Below, piece after piece: positions 16,606 to 25,352 of a DNA stretch of 64,000 nt. Positions within the stretch are counted from its first letter, which is position 1, and the number at the start of each line of letters is the position of its first letter. The notes under the pieces were generated by a model. The model had not been told where the DNA came from. It worked only from the letters and a program-made list of their open reading frames with translations, and did no database searches. The translations under genes were made by a program, and so were the position numbers. This DNA is from Actinomycetospora soli (GTDB lineage Bacteria; Actinomycetota; Actinomycetes; Mycobacteriales; Pseudonocardiaceae), in assembly GCF_021026295.1 (NCBI RefSeq), contig NZ_JAJNDA010000009.1:62001-126000 (forward strand), written 5' to 3'.

Positions 16606-19086
16606 TTGTCCCACCCCGCCTCCCCCGCAGCGCCGGAGATCGAGCCGGTCGGAGATCCGGTCGCCGCCGAGCAGCCGTACGTGACGATGCTCTACGGGCG
16701 GCTCGACGCGCGCCGCACGGAGACCGCCGGGCTGCTCGCGCGGGTGCTGCGCGACGAGACCACCGGCACGCCCCAGGCCGTCTCCGAGCGGGACGCGGCC
16801 GCGGCGATGTACTCCGAGCAGCTCGCGACGCTCTCCGCGGTCGAGGAGGGGCTGTGCTTCGGGCGGCTCGACGTCGAGCCCGAGGCCCTCCTCCCCCGGG
16901 GGGACGCGACGGCCGCCGACCCGGAGACGCCCGGTTTCGACCAGGAGACGGTGTACATCGGCCGGCTCGGACTCCTCGACGAGGACCACGACTACGAGCC
17001 GCTGCTCATCGACTGGCGCGCCCCCGTCGCGCGGCCGTACTACACCGCGACGGCCGCCAGCCCGGACGGCATCCGGCGTCGGCGCCACCTGCGCACCCGC
17101 AGCCGCAAGGTGCTCGCGGTCGACGACGAGATCCTCGACCTCGCCGAGGCCGCCGCCTCCGCGGGCGCCCAGCGCGGGGGGCTCACCGGCGAGGCCACCC
17201 TGCTGGCCGCGCTGACCGCCGGGCGCACCGGCCGGATGGGCGACATCGTCGCCACCATCCAGGCCGAGCAGGACCGCATCATCCGCTCCGGGGTCAACGG
17301 CGTCCTCGTCGTCGAGGGCGGCCCCGGCACCGGGAAGACCGCCGTCGCGCTGCACCGGGCGGCCTACCTGCTGTACACCCACCGCCGGCAGCTCGCGAAG
17401 CGCGGCGTGCTCGTCGTCGGGCCGAACCCGACCTTCCTGCGCTACATCGAGCAGGTCCTGCCGTCCCTCGGCGAGACCTCGGTGCTCCTGCAGACGGTCG
17501 GCGAGCTCTACCCCGGGCTGGCCGCGCAGGGGCACGAGGCGCCGGAGCGGTCGGCCCGCAAGGGCGACCTGGACATGGCGAAGGTCCTCGCCGCCGCCGT
17601 CCGGGACCGCCAGGAGCTGCCGCGTCGCCCCGTCCGGCTCGTCGTCGACGGGGAGCCGGTGGAGATCGACCGCGACCTCGTGGCGCAGGCCCGCACCCGG
17701 GCGCGCCGCACCCGGCGGCCGCACAACGACGCCAAGCGCACCTTCCTGCGGGAGGCCGTCGACCTGCTCGCGCGCCGCGAGCGCGACCGGATCTCGAGCC
17801 AGGGCTCGCACCCCGACGTGCCCGGGTCCGACCGGCGGCTGCTCGACCGGGGCGACCTCGCCGACATCCGGCAGACGATGCGGGACGACGCCGACCTCAT
17901 GGCCGCGCTCGACGCCTTCTGGCCGACGCTGACCCCGCCGCAGCTGCTCGCGGACCTGTTCACCGACCCGAAGCGGATCACCGCCGCCACCCGGGGCTGG
18001 TCCGACGCCGACCGCGCGCTGCTGCGCCGCGACTCCGGCCCGCGCCACCCGCTCGACCCGCAGTGGTGGACGCCGGCGGACGCGGTCCTGCTCGACGAGG
18101 CCGCCGAGCTGCTCGGCGAGGACGACACCGCCGAGCGGGAGCGGGCGGAGCGCAAGCGCGAGGCCGACGAGGCCTACGCCGCCGGCGTGCTGGAGATCCT
18201 CGCGATGGAGGAGGACTGGGACCCGGAGCTGCTGCGCCCCACCGACGTCGTCGACGCCTCCGTGCTCGCCGACCGCAGCCGCGAGGTGTCCTACGCCAGC
18301 GCCGCCGAGCGGGCCGCCGAGGACCGCACGTGGACCTTCGGCCACGTCATCGTCGACGAGGCGCAGGAGCTCTCGCCCATGGCGTGGCGGGTGCTCATGC
18401 GCCGCTGCCCGAGCCGGTCGATGACGCTGGTCGGCGACGTCGCCCAGACCGGCGCCCGCGACGGCGCCTCGTCCTGGCACGCGGTGCTCTCGCCCTACGT
18501 CGCGGCCCGGTGGCGCCGCGAGTCGCTGACGGTCAACTACCGCACCCCGGCCGAGATCGCGGCCGTCGCGGCCGACGTGCTCGCCGCGATCGACCCCGGG
18601 CAGAAGCCGCCCGAGTCGGTCCGGGAGTCCGGGGTGGCGCCCCGCGCGGTCGCCACCGATCCCGAGGCGCTGGACCACCAGGTGGCCACCACCGCCCGGG
18701 CCGCCGCCGACGAGGTGGTCGACGCCGAGGGCAACGGCCGGGTGGCGGTGCTCGCGCCGGAGAGCCGGGTCGAGGCGCTGCGGTCGCGGCTGCTCGCCGA
18801 CGGTCTCCTCGCCGGGGACGGTGCGGCCGCGGAGGACGAGCGCGGCGGCTCCGACCTCGAGGTGGCCGTCGTGGTCTCCACGGTGTCCGACGCCAAGGGC
18901 CTGGAGTTCGACGCCGTCGTGCTGGTCGACCCGGACGGGATGATCACGGAGTCGCCGCGCGGGCTCAACGACCTCTACGTGGCGCTCACCCGGGCGACCC
19001 GCTCGCTCGACGTCGTGCACCCCGGCCCGCTCCCGTCGGTGCTCGCGGCCCTCGGGCGCCCCGGGGTCGACACGCCCGGCGGCTGA
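16606..19086 (+). CDS. helD: HelD/HelR-type RNA polymerase-recycling helicase-like ATPase
   Basis: 826 residues from TTG 16606, preceded by GAAGG. An N-terminal part with EQPYVTMLYGRLD and a long EQLATLSAVEEGLCFGRLD helix precedes the superfamily-1 core: Walker A GGPGTGKTAVALHRAAY near residue 240, Walker B IVDEAQELSPMAWRVL near 582, and late motifs VSTVSDAKGLEFDAVV and LYVALTRATRSLD. Actinobacterial HelD (class II) releases stalled RNA polymerase from nucleic acid; the HelR branch protects polymerase from rifamycins. I see no clear rifamycin-associated palindrome in the 120 bases upstream, so HelD versus HelR remains open. Confidence 0.88.
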   Translation: MSHPASPAAPEIEPVGDPVAAEQPYVTMLYGRLDARRTETAGLLARVLRDETTGTPQAVSERDAAAAMYSEQLATLSAVEEGLCFGRLDVEPEALLPRGDATAADPETPGFDQETVYIGRLGLLDEDHDYEPLLIDWRAPVARPYYTATAASPDGIRRRRHLRTRSRKVLAVDDEILDLAEAAASAGAQRGGLTGEATLLAALTAGRTGRMGDIVATIQAEQDRIIRSGVNGVLVVEGGPGTGKTAVALHRAAYLLYTHRRQLAKRGVLVVGPNPTFLRYIEQVLPSLGETSVLLQTVGELYPGLAAQGHEAPERSARKGDLDMAKVLAAAVRDRQELPRRPVRLVVDGEPVEIDRDLVAQARTRARRTRRPHNDAKRTFLREAVDLLARRERDRISSQGSHPDVPGSDRRLLDRGDLADIRQTMRDDADLMAALDAFWPTLTPPQLLADLFTDPKRITAATRGWSDADRALLRRDSGPRHPLDPQWWTPADAVLLDEAAELLGEDDTAERERAERKREADEAYAAGVLEILAMEEDWDPELLRPTDVVDASVLADRSREVSYASAAERAAEDRTWTFGHVIVDEAQELSPMAWRVLMRRCPSRSMTLVGDVAQTGARDGASSWHAVLSPYVAARWRRESLTVNYRTPAEIAAVAADVLAAIDPGQKPPESVRESGVAPRAVATDPEALDHQVATTARAAADEVVDAEGNGRVAVLAPESRVEALRSRLLADGLLAGDGAAAEDERGGSDLEVAVVVSTVSDAKGLEFDAVVLVDPDGMITESPRGLNDLYVALTRATRSLDVVHPGPLPSVLAALGRPGVDTPGG

Positions 19087-19290
19087 GCCCTACCGGGCGG
19101 TCGGCGCAGCCGGGGCGTCCGCTCCGTCACGATCCGGACACCCCTGCTCACGGAGGCGTAACGACGCGCGTCCAGGACCCGACGTCGTCGTTGACCAGGG
19201 ATGAACCCCGGACGGGTCCGTGCGTAGCGCGGACGCGGACCCGGGTACGGGGGGATGATGGACCCCGCGGAGAGGACAGGGGGTGGCGCC

Positions 19291-20838
19291 GTGAGCACGA
19301 CCGAGGCCGGGCCGCCCACCGTCGTGGGGGGCCGCTACACCGTCGGCGACCTCATCGGCCGCGGCGGCGCCGCGGACGTCTACCGCGCCCGCGACGAGCT
19401 GCTGGGCCGCGACGTCGCGATCAAGATGTTCGGCACGGGCGGCGAGGTGGTCGCGGCGGCGAACGCCGAGGCCGAGCGGGCCCCCGACGAGGCGCCCGCT
19501 CCCGACGACGCCGCCGCGCGCTACGGCCGCGGGGACGGCGGCTCAGGGCCGCGCCCCTCGGCGCCGCCCGCCGAGCTCGTGGGGGACCTCGAGGAGGGCT
19601 CCGACGCCCGCAACCGCCGCGAGGTGCTCACGCTCGCCGCGCTGTCGCACCCCGGTCTCGTGACGGTCTACGACGTCGGCGACGACCGCGGCCGCGCCTA
19701 CTTCGTCATGCAGCTCATCGAGGGGGACACCCTCGCCCAGCGGATCCGCCGCGGGCCGCTGCCGCTCGGCGACGTCGTCGCGCTCGGAGCCGCCCTCGCC
19801 GACGCGCTCGGCTACGTGCACCGCCGCGGCGTGGTGCACCGCGACGTCAAGCCCGGCAACGTCCTGCTCGACGCCGAGGGCCGCGCCCACCTCTCCGACT
19901 TCGGGATCGCCGCGGTGCGCGACGCCGCCCCGGTCACCGCCGCGGGCATGGTCATCGGCACGGCGTCCTACCTGAGCCCGGAGCAGGTGCGCGGCGAGTC
20001 GGTGACGCCCGCCGTCGACGTCTACGCCCTCGGTCTGGTGCTCATCGAGTGCCTCACCGGGCGCCGCGAGTACCCGGGCAACGCCCTCGAGGCCGCGGTC
20101 GCCCGCCTGCACCGCCGTCCCGCCGTGCCCACCCAGCTCCCCGACTCGCTGCGCACCCTGCTCGTCGCGATGACCGCGGACGAGCCGGCGGCCCGCCCCG
20201 AGGCCGACGAGGTGCTCGCCGCCATGCGGACCGTGTCCCGGGAGATCGGGCTCGACGCCGAGACGGTCCTGTCGCCGGCGTTGATGGCCGCCCCCACGGG
20301 CGCGGTCCCGCTCGCCGCCGGACCCGCCGCCCACGCCTCGGGGCCGCTGACCGCGGCCGGGGCGCCGACCGGACCCGCCGTCGTCGGTCCGCCGACCGGT
20401 GCGTCCACCTCTCCCGGGCGCCGGCGCGGGCTGCTCGTCGCGGTCGGGGTGGCGCTGGCCGCGGTGCTCGTGGCCGGGTCGGCGCTGGCGTACACCCTGG
20501 TGGCAGGGGCCCGCGCCACGCCGCTGCCGAGCGTGCCCAGCACGATCCCGCCGCCCCCGGCGCCCGCCGTCGTGGTGCCGACCACCACCGAGGCACCCGA
20601 GCGGGTGGAGTCGACCCGGCCGCGCGTGACGACCACGCGGGCCCGGGTGCGCACCACGACGCCGACCCCCACGCCGGTGGCGCCGGTCCCGGTGCCCGTG
20701 CCGCCGGTCGCCACGACCCCCGTCGCGCCGCCGGTGACCACCACCGAGGCGCCCCGGTCCGAGACCCCGCCGACGAGCGACCCGACGGCACCCGACTCGC
20801 CGGTCGCGCCCCGGCAGGCCCTCGCCGCGGGCGGCTGA
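19291..20838 (+). CDS. Membrane Ser/Thr protein kinase (Pkn type)
   Basis: About 515 residues from GTG 19291, preceded by AGGACAGGGGG; ATGs at 19255/19258 are alternatives. Hanks motifs are complete: glycine loop IGRGGAADVY, K45 in DVAIK, HRDVKPGN (183-190), DFG (203-205), and SPEQ. Between K45 and the helix-C Glu (E111) lies an unusual insertion of about 45 residues rich in Ala, Pro and acidic residues. A membrane helix spans about 380-405, then an external Pro/Thr tail without PASTA repeats. The gene ends exactly where convergent eccB ends (TGATCA). Targets unknown. Confidence 0.9.
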   Translation: MSTTEAGPPTVVGGRYTVGDLIGRGGAADVYRARDELLGRDVAIKMFGTGGEVVAAANAEAERAPDEAPAPDDAAARYGRGDGGSGPRPSAPPAELVGDLEEGSDARNRREVLTLAALSHPGLVTVYDVGDDRGRAYFVMQLIEGDTLAQRIRRGPLPLGDVVALGAALADALGYVHRRGVVHRDVKPGNVLLDAEGRAHLSDFGIAAVRDAAPVTAAGMVIGTASYLSPEQVRGESVTPAVDVYALGLVLIECLTGRREYPGNALEAAVARLHRRPAVPTQLPDSLRTLLVAMTADEPAARPEADEVLAAMRTVSREIGLDAETVLSPALMAAPTGAVPLAAGPAAHASGPLTAAGAPTGPAVVGPPTGASTSPGRRRGLLVAVGVALAAVLVAGSALAYTLVAGARATPLPSVPSTIPPPPAPAVVVPTTTEAPERVESTRPRVTTTRARVRTTTPTPTPVAPVPVPVPPVATTPVAPPVTTTEAPRSETPPTSDPTAPDSPVAPRQALAAGG

Positions 20839-22248
20839 TCAGCTCAGGGGCCGCGTCGCGGCCTCGACCGAGAGCGGTGCCCCCGTCGGCAGCAGCCCGA
20901 TGACGGCCTGCGGGGCCGCGGTGAGGGTCCCGCCCAGTCCGAGCGCGGCCGCGGTCGGCGCGTCGGGCACACCGTGGACGGAGCCGGTGGCCGCGACGAC
21001 GACCAGGGCCCCGTCCTCCTCGCGCACCGCGATCCCCGTGCCGGGGAGCACCGCCCGGTCGGCGCGGTCGCCCGACCCGTCGGCCTGACGCAGGGCGACG
21101 CCCGGCGGCAGCGGGTCCGCCACCACGGTCACGCCCGCGCCGGGGCCCGCGCCGCGGTCGGCGCAGGCGGTCGGTGCCCGGTCCGGCGGCAGCGGCACGG
21201 GCGCCGGGTCGGGGTAGGCGGCGACGTCGACGGCCCGCGAGACGGGGGTGCTCGCCACCTGCGCGGGTGAGACCGTCGGGATCGGGACGCCGGCGAGCGC
21301 GGGGTCGTCGAGGCGGATCAGGCGCGCGAGGAGCTCGGGCACCACCTCGACGCCGTCGGTGAGCACCAGCAGGTAGGTGTCGGTGCTGCCGGCGCCGACG
21401 AGCCGGACGACGCCGCCGGCCCGCTCCCCGGCGAGGTCGACCGGCACCGGGGCGCCGCGGCGCGGGATCACGGGCGGCGTGATCGGCGGGGCCTCGGGCA
21501 GCGCGCTCAGGAACCCGCTGCTCGCGGGCCGCGGGAGCAGCCCGCCGAGTCCGAGGGCCTCCACGACGGCGGGTCGGGTGACGTCGAGCCGAGCCCGTGT
21601 GCCGCCGGAGACGAGCCACGTCCCGCCGGCCCGGTCCACCACGACGAGGCCCTCGGCCGGCGCGAGCGGACGCCCCGGCGGGCGGGGGCCGGCGAGCACC
21701 GTGGTCGTCGTGCGGGGGCGGGCCGCGTCGGGGACGGGGTCGGTGGTGTCGCAGACCGACCAGACCGCCGGCCCGGGGAGGTCGGGCGGCGGGAGCACGG
21801 GGGCGTCCACGATCCCGACCGGCCGGGCCCGCGGTGCGGCGGCGAGCACGTCGTCGTCGATCTCCACCGGGTCGGCCGGCACCGGTGCCCCGGCGACGGC
21901 CGCCGCCGCGAGCCGCGCCGACGCCAGGTTGGGGACCCCGATGAGGGCGGGCGGATCGGCCCGCGTCACCACGGCCAGCGCCCCGGACCGCTCGGCCACC
22001 ACGATCGCCGCGGTGCGCCAGTCGGCCGGCCGGTGCACGGCCCCGATCACGGCGGCCGCCCCCAGCCCCAGCGCGGCGAGCAGCGCGCCCGCGATCGTGG
22101 CGCGGGAGTGGGAGCGCAGCGGGTCGACCGCCGGCGCCGGGTCGCGCCGGACGAGCGCCGAGGTGAGACGGCGGGCCGAGAAGCGTGCCGCGGCCACCTG
22201 ACCCGTCGTCGCACCGCGGCGGCCGGGGGACTCGGGCGGGGCGGTCAT
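20839..22248 (-). CDS. eccB: Type VII secretion component EccB
   Basis: 469 residues. The start shows the EccB pattern TTGQVAAARFSARRLTSALVRRD, a single membrane helix (TIAGALLAALGLGAAAVIG, about 50-70), and a large external domain with VCDTT, TYLLVLTDGVEVVP, and a final ALGLGGTLTAAP...ATRPLS. EccB forms the periplasmic-side part of the ESX membrane complex with EccC, EccD and EccE. None of those partners lies in the window, so this copy is either an orphan or serves an ESX locus elsewhere. Key repeat-domain features look intact. Confidence 0.9.
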   Translation of the reverse strand: MTAPPESPGRRGATTGQVAAARFSARRLTSALVRRDPAPAVDPLRSHSRATIAGALLAALGLGAAAVIGAVHRPADWRTAAIVVAERSGALAVVTRADPPALIGVPNLASARLAAAAVAGAPVPADPVEIDDDVLAAAPRARPVGIVDAPVLPPPDLPGPAVWSVCDTTDPVPDAARPRTTTTVLAGPRPPGRPLAPAEGLVVVDRAGGTWLVSGGTRARLDVTRPAVVEALGLGGLLPRPASSGFLSALPEAPPITPPVIPRRGAPVPVDLAGERAGGVVRLVGAGSTDTYLLVLTDGVEVVPELLARLIRLDDPALAGVPIPTVSPAQVASTPVSRAVDVAAYPDPAPVPLPPDRAPTACADRGAGPGAGVTVVADPLPPGVALRQADGSGDRADRAVLPGTGIAVREEDGALVVVAATGSVHGVPDAPTAAALGLGGTLTAAPQAVIGLLPTGAPLSVEAATRPLS

Positions 22249-22288
22249 GGTCCCGCCGATCGTGGCACACCGGCCGGGTGCGGGTGCC

Positions 22289-22759
22289 CTACTTCGGCGG
22301 ACGCGGGGAGACGCGGAGGTGGATCGAGGCGTGCACGGCCTCGGTGCCGCGGTCGTCCCGGATCGCGACCTCCACCGTGACGTCCTCCTTGTCCGGGCCG
22401 AACTGCGGCGGGGTCGCCCACTGCGCGTCGGCGGTGACCGCGGTCTTCGCGGTGGCGAGGTAGCGGACCTCCATGCCGATCGGGATCCAGCGGTGGTGCG
22501 GCGGCACCGCGGCCTCGGCGAGCACCCCCATCGCGTACTCGGCGAGGTTGCACGAGGCGATGGCGTGCACGGTGCCGAGGTGGTTGTGCACGAGCCACCA
22601 CTTCGCCATCCGCACCCGGCTGTGCTTCGCGTCGAGCTCGGAGATGACCGGGGCCGCCGTCAGGAAGTACGGCGCCCGCAGCCACACCGCGCCGCTGACG
22701 AGCAGCCGGCCGGGCAGTGAGCCGGAGAGACGGTTCCACGAGGACAGGACGGCGCTCAT
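22289..22759 (-). CDS. Hotdog-fold protein, DUF4442
   Basis: 156 residues. SWNRLSGSLPGRLLVSGAVW, VWLRAPYFLTAAP, the central HNHLGTVHAIASCNLAEYAMG (hotdog helix), and RYLATAKTAVTADA are as in DUF4442 proteins, a thioesterase-like family related to YiiD. It may hydrolyse or bind acyl-CoA; no activity can be stated. Starts 41 bp upstream of EccB, on the same strand, so the two may share a transcript. Confidence 0.82.
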   Translation of the reverse strand: MSAVLSSWNRLSGSLPGRLLVSGAVWLRAPYFLTAAPVISELDAKHSRVRMAKWWLVHNHLGTVHAIASCNLAEYAMGVLAEAAVPPHHRWIPIGMEVRYLATAKTAVTADAQWATPPQFGPDKEDVTVEVAIRDDRGTEAVHASIHLRVSPRPPK

Positions 22760-22824
22760 GCCCCGAGAACCTACTCATGGGTAACCGATGGTGCACACAG
22801 GTCCGGCGAGGAGGGTCGCGCCCG

Positions 22825-23940
22825 ATGCGGTCCCTCCTCGTGCTCCTCGCCGCGCTCCTCGTGCTCGGGGCCGCGGCCGACGCCCCCGCGACGCCGCTCG
22901 CGCCCGTGTCCCTCGCCGTGCCGCCGATGGGAGTGAACGACTGGAACGCGACCGGCTGCACCGACGCGTTCGACGAGGCCTGGATGCACGCGCAGGCCGA
23001 CGCGCTGGTGTCCACCGGTCTGCGCGACCTCGGCTACCGCGACGTCGACCTCGACGACTGCTGGGCGGCGCCGCAGCGCGTGGACGGCCGCCTCGTGGCC
23101 GATCCCGTCCGCTTCCCGCACGGCATCGCGGCCCTGGCCGACGACCTGCACGCCCGCGGTCTGCGTCTGGGCCTGTACACCAGCGCCGGGACCATGACCT
23201 GCGACCCGCGCGGGTTCCCGGCCTCCCTCGGTCACGAGACGGCCGACGCCGCGACCTTCGCGGCGTGGGGCGTGGACTACGTCAAGGAGGACGACTGCTC
23301 CACCGCAGGCACCGACGCGATCGCGCGCTACACCGCGATGGCGACCGCGCTGCGGGCCACCGGGCGCCCCGTCGTGTTCGCGGTCTGCGACAAGGGGAAC
23401 TCGGCGCCGTGGCGCTGGGCGCCCGGGATCGCCCAGGTCTGGCGCACCACCCACGACGTGGCCGACGACTGGGGGTCCGTCGCGGACATCGTCCGTCGGA
23501 CGACCGCGATCCCCGTCGTGCGCGGGAACGACCCGGACATGCTCGAGGTGGGGAACGGCGGCCTCACCCCGACCGAGCAGGCCACGCAGATGGCGGTCTG
23601 GTCGATGCTCGGCGCGCCGCTGCTGGCCGGCACCGACCTCGCCGCGGCGGCCCGGACCGACCCGGCGACGATCGCACTGCTCGGGAACCGCGTCCTCGTC
23701 GCGATCGACCAGGACCCGGCCTGGTCCACCCCCGCCGTGACCTGGGACGGGAACCGGCTGACCCTGCGCCGAGGCCTCGCGGACGGCCGCACCGCCGTCT
23801 CGGTGACGGCGCTCGGGGACGCCCCGGAGGCGGTGCCCGCCGGGGTCGCGGGACGCGACGTCGTGGCCGGGGGCACGGTGGCCCCGCGGACGGTGGTGCC
23901 CCCGCACGCCACCGTGGTCGTCGTCGGACGATTCCGGTGA
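22825..23940 (+). CDS. Secreted glycoside hydrolase family 27 (alpha-galactosidase type)
   Basis: 371 residues with a signal peptide (RSLLVLLAALLVLGAAADAP). The GH27 barrel is clear: PPMGVNDWNATGC, DLGYRDVDLDDCW, GLRLGLYTSAGTMTC, nucleophile region YVKEDDCS (the Asp two after Lys), and acid/base NDPDMLEVGNGGLT. A small C-terminal beta domain follows. GH27 enzymes release terminal alpha-galactose or alpha-N-acetylgalactosamine; the KED variation in the nucleophile motif does not remove the Asp. No sugar transporter is adjacent, so it likely acts alone outside the cell. Confidence 0.9.
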   Translation: MRSLLVLLAALLVLGAAADAPATPLAPVSLAVPPMGVNDWNATGCTDAFDEAWMHAQADALVSTGLRDLGYRDVDLDDCWAAPQRVDGRLVADPVRFPHGIAALADDLHARGLRLGLYTSAGTMTCDPRGFPASLGHETADAATFAAWGVDYVKEDDCSTAGTDAIARYTAMATALRATGRPVVFAVCDKGNSAPWRWAPGIAQVWRTTHDVADDWGSVADIVRRTTAIPVVRGNDPDMLEVGNGGLTPTEQATQMAVWSMLGAPLLAGTDLAAAARTDPATIALLGNRVLVAIDQDPAWSTPAVTWDGNRLTLRRGLADGRTAVSVTALGDAPEAVPAGVAGRDVVAGGTVAPRTVVPPHATVVVVGRFR

Positions 23941-24047
23941 CCGGAACGTTCGACACTCTTCTGGTGCACAACGAGGGTTATGGAACATGACGGCCGGGCA
24001 TCTCAGGAGCGCAGCGGCATGGCGCCGCGGACCTGGAGGAGCACCCG

Positions 24048-24437
24048 ATGCCCAGCACCCCACGCCCCGAGCCGGTCGCCGTACCGGGTCTCCCGCTGCG
24101 CGAGTGCTCCCCGGCCGCTCTCGCCGAACGGCTCCTGCCGATCCTGCGCGAGCTGCCGTTCCCGGCGCGGCGCTGGCAGATCCTCACCGCCGGTGACCTC
24201 TACGGCTGCGACACGGTGACCCGCGAGCTGCTCGGCCGGGTGCCCGAGGCCGACTACGCCTCGGCCTCCGACGTCCTCGGGGTGCTCGCTGCGGTGCTCT
24301 CCGGCCGCCCGCTGCCGCTCACCCCCGCGATGCGCGGCCCCGTCCCGGCCGGGCGGGTCGCACGCCCGGTCGCCGGGCGCCCCGTCGCCCCGGCCCGGGT
24401 CCCGCACCGCGCCCTCGCCGCGAGGCGTCCCGCGTAG
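24048..24437 (+). CDS. Small DUF2795-like protein
   Basis: 129 residues from ATG 24048 with a GGAGGA ribosome site. Residues 25-75 (LRELPFPARRWQILTAGDLY, then LLGRVPEADYASASDVLGVL) match the pattern of DUF2795, in which FPA...D-L is followed by a helix and a D/E-Y-x-S-x-x-D-V segment. The C-terminal 50 residues are Arg/Pro/Ala-rich. DUF2795 has no known function. A second member is at 60717-60926. Confidence 0.65.
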   Translation: MPSTPRPEPVAVPGLPLRECSPAALAERLLPILRELPFPARRWQILTAGDLYGCDTVTRELLGRVPEADYASASDVLGVLAAVLSGRPLPLTPAMRGPVPAGRVARPVAGRPVAPARVPHRALAARRPA

Positions 24438-24452
24438 GTGCGCTTCGCGCGC

Positions 24453-24492
24453 GTGAGTAGTTCCGACGGTGACAGCCGTCAGAACTACTCAC
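24453..24492. terminator. Palindrome between convergent genes, overlapping the methyltransferase stop
   Basis: 17-nt arms at 24453-24469 and 24476-24492 with one mismatch and a 6-nt loop. It begins GTGAGTAGTTC and ends GAACTACTCAC, poorer in GC than the surroundings. The TAG stop of the minus-strand methyltransferase (24485-24487) lies inside the right arm. Similar in style to the palindromes at 50118 and 62754. Confidence 0.65.
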
Positions 24493-25240
24493 ACGGCGCA
24501 GCCCCCTCGAGCGTCCACCGCCGGGCCACCGTCTCGAACGGCACCTCGACGGGATCGGGTCCGGCCACGAGCTCGTCGAGCCGTGCCCGGGCGGCGTCGA
24601 ACACCTCCCGCTGCGCGGCAGGGTCCAGCTCGAGCACCCCGCTGTAGGTGCAGACCATGCCGGCGATCTCGTCGCGGGTCATCGTCCGGGTCCAGCGCAC
24701 GTGGACCGCGGTGGGCGTGTCGTCGACGAACCCGTGCCCCTCGGGCAGCGTGCACGCGAAGCCGCGGCGGGAGAGGCGGGCGGACCCGTCGGTCGCGGCG
24801 CGCCCGATGGTGCGGACGTCGTCGACCCAGTCGACGGTCGGGTCCGCCCGGCTCCACAGCAGGCCCAGCGTGCCCCCGGGGCGCAGCACGCGGGCGATCT
24901 CGGCGGTGGCGGCCTCGGCGTCGAACCAGTGCCAGGCCGACGAGGCGAGCACGGCGTCGACGCTGCCGTCGCGCAGCGGCAGGTGCTCCGCGGCGCCCTG
25001 CGCGCGCGCCGCGCCGTCGACCCGGGCGAGCATCCGGGCGTCGGGCTCGATCGCGATCACGACGGCGGGCGGGGTCGGGCGGGCGAGGAGCGCGCGGGTC
25101 ACGAGGCCGGTGCCCGCGGCGAGGTCGACGACGGTCGCGGCCCGCTCGGGCAGGACGCGGTCGAGGGCCTCGGGGTGCGGGGTGGGGCGGTAACGGTCGT
25201 AGTCCGCGGCGCGGAGGCCGAACGACGTTGCACGGGGCAC
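24485..25240 (-). CDS. Class I SAM-dependent methyltransferase (type 11)
   Basis: 251 residues. FGLRAADYDRYRPTPHPEAL, then VVDLAAGTGLVTRALLA (SAM loop), VIAIEPDARMLARV, and SSAWHWFDAEAATAEIARVL with LRPGGTLGLLW follow the common UbiE-like small-molecule methyltransferase layout. The HWF motif is typical of trans-aconitate methyltransferase-like actinobacterial members. The substrate is unknown. Divergent from the MFS transporter, start codons about 110 bp apart. Confidence 0.85.
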   Translation of the reverse strand: MPRATSFGLRAADYDRYRPTPHPEALDRVLPERAATVVDLAAGTGLVTRALLARPTPPAVVIAIEPDARMLARVDGAARAQGAAEHLPLRDGSVDAVLASSAWHWFDAEAATAEIARVLRPGGTLGLLWSRADPTVDWVDDVRTIGRAATDGSARLSRRGFACTLPEGHGFVDDTPTAVHVRWTRTMTRDEIAGMVCTYSGVLELDPAAQREVFDAARARLDELVAGPDPVEVPFETVARRWTLEGAAPCE

Positions 25241-25352
25241 GACCCGACGCTAGGCGTGCCGGGCGCCGTCGGAAACACCGCGCGTGGGACGTTCCGATCG
25301 TCCTAACCTCGGCCGATCGTCTCTGTCGGGGGGTGGCTCTACCGTGCGCGGC

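Noticed and set aside
16518-20903. A very long open frame on the plus strand overlapping helD and the kinase in another frame
   Set aside because: Its translation is Arg/Ala/Pro-rich without domains, as expected for off-frame reading of high-GC genes, while the frames used carry complete helicase and kinase motifs.
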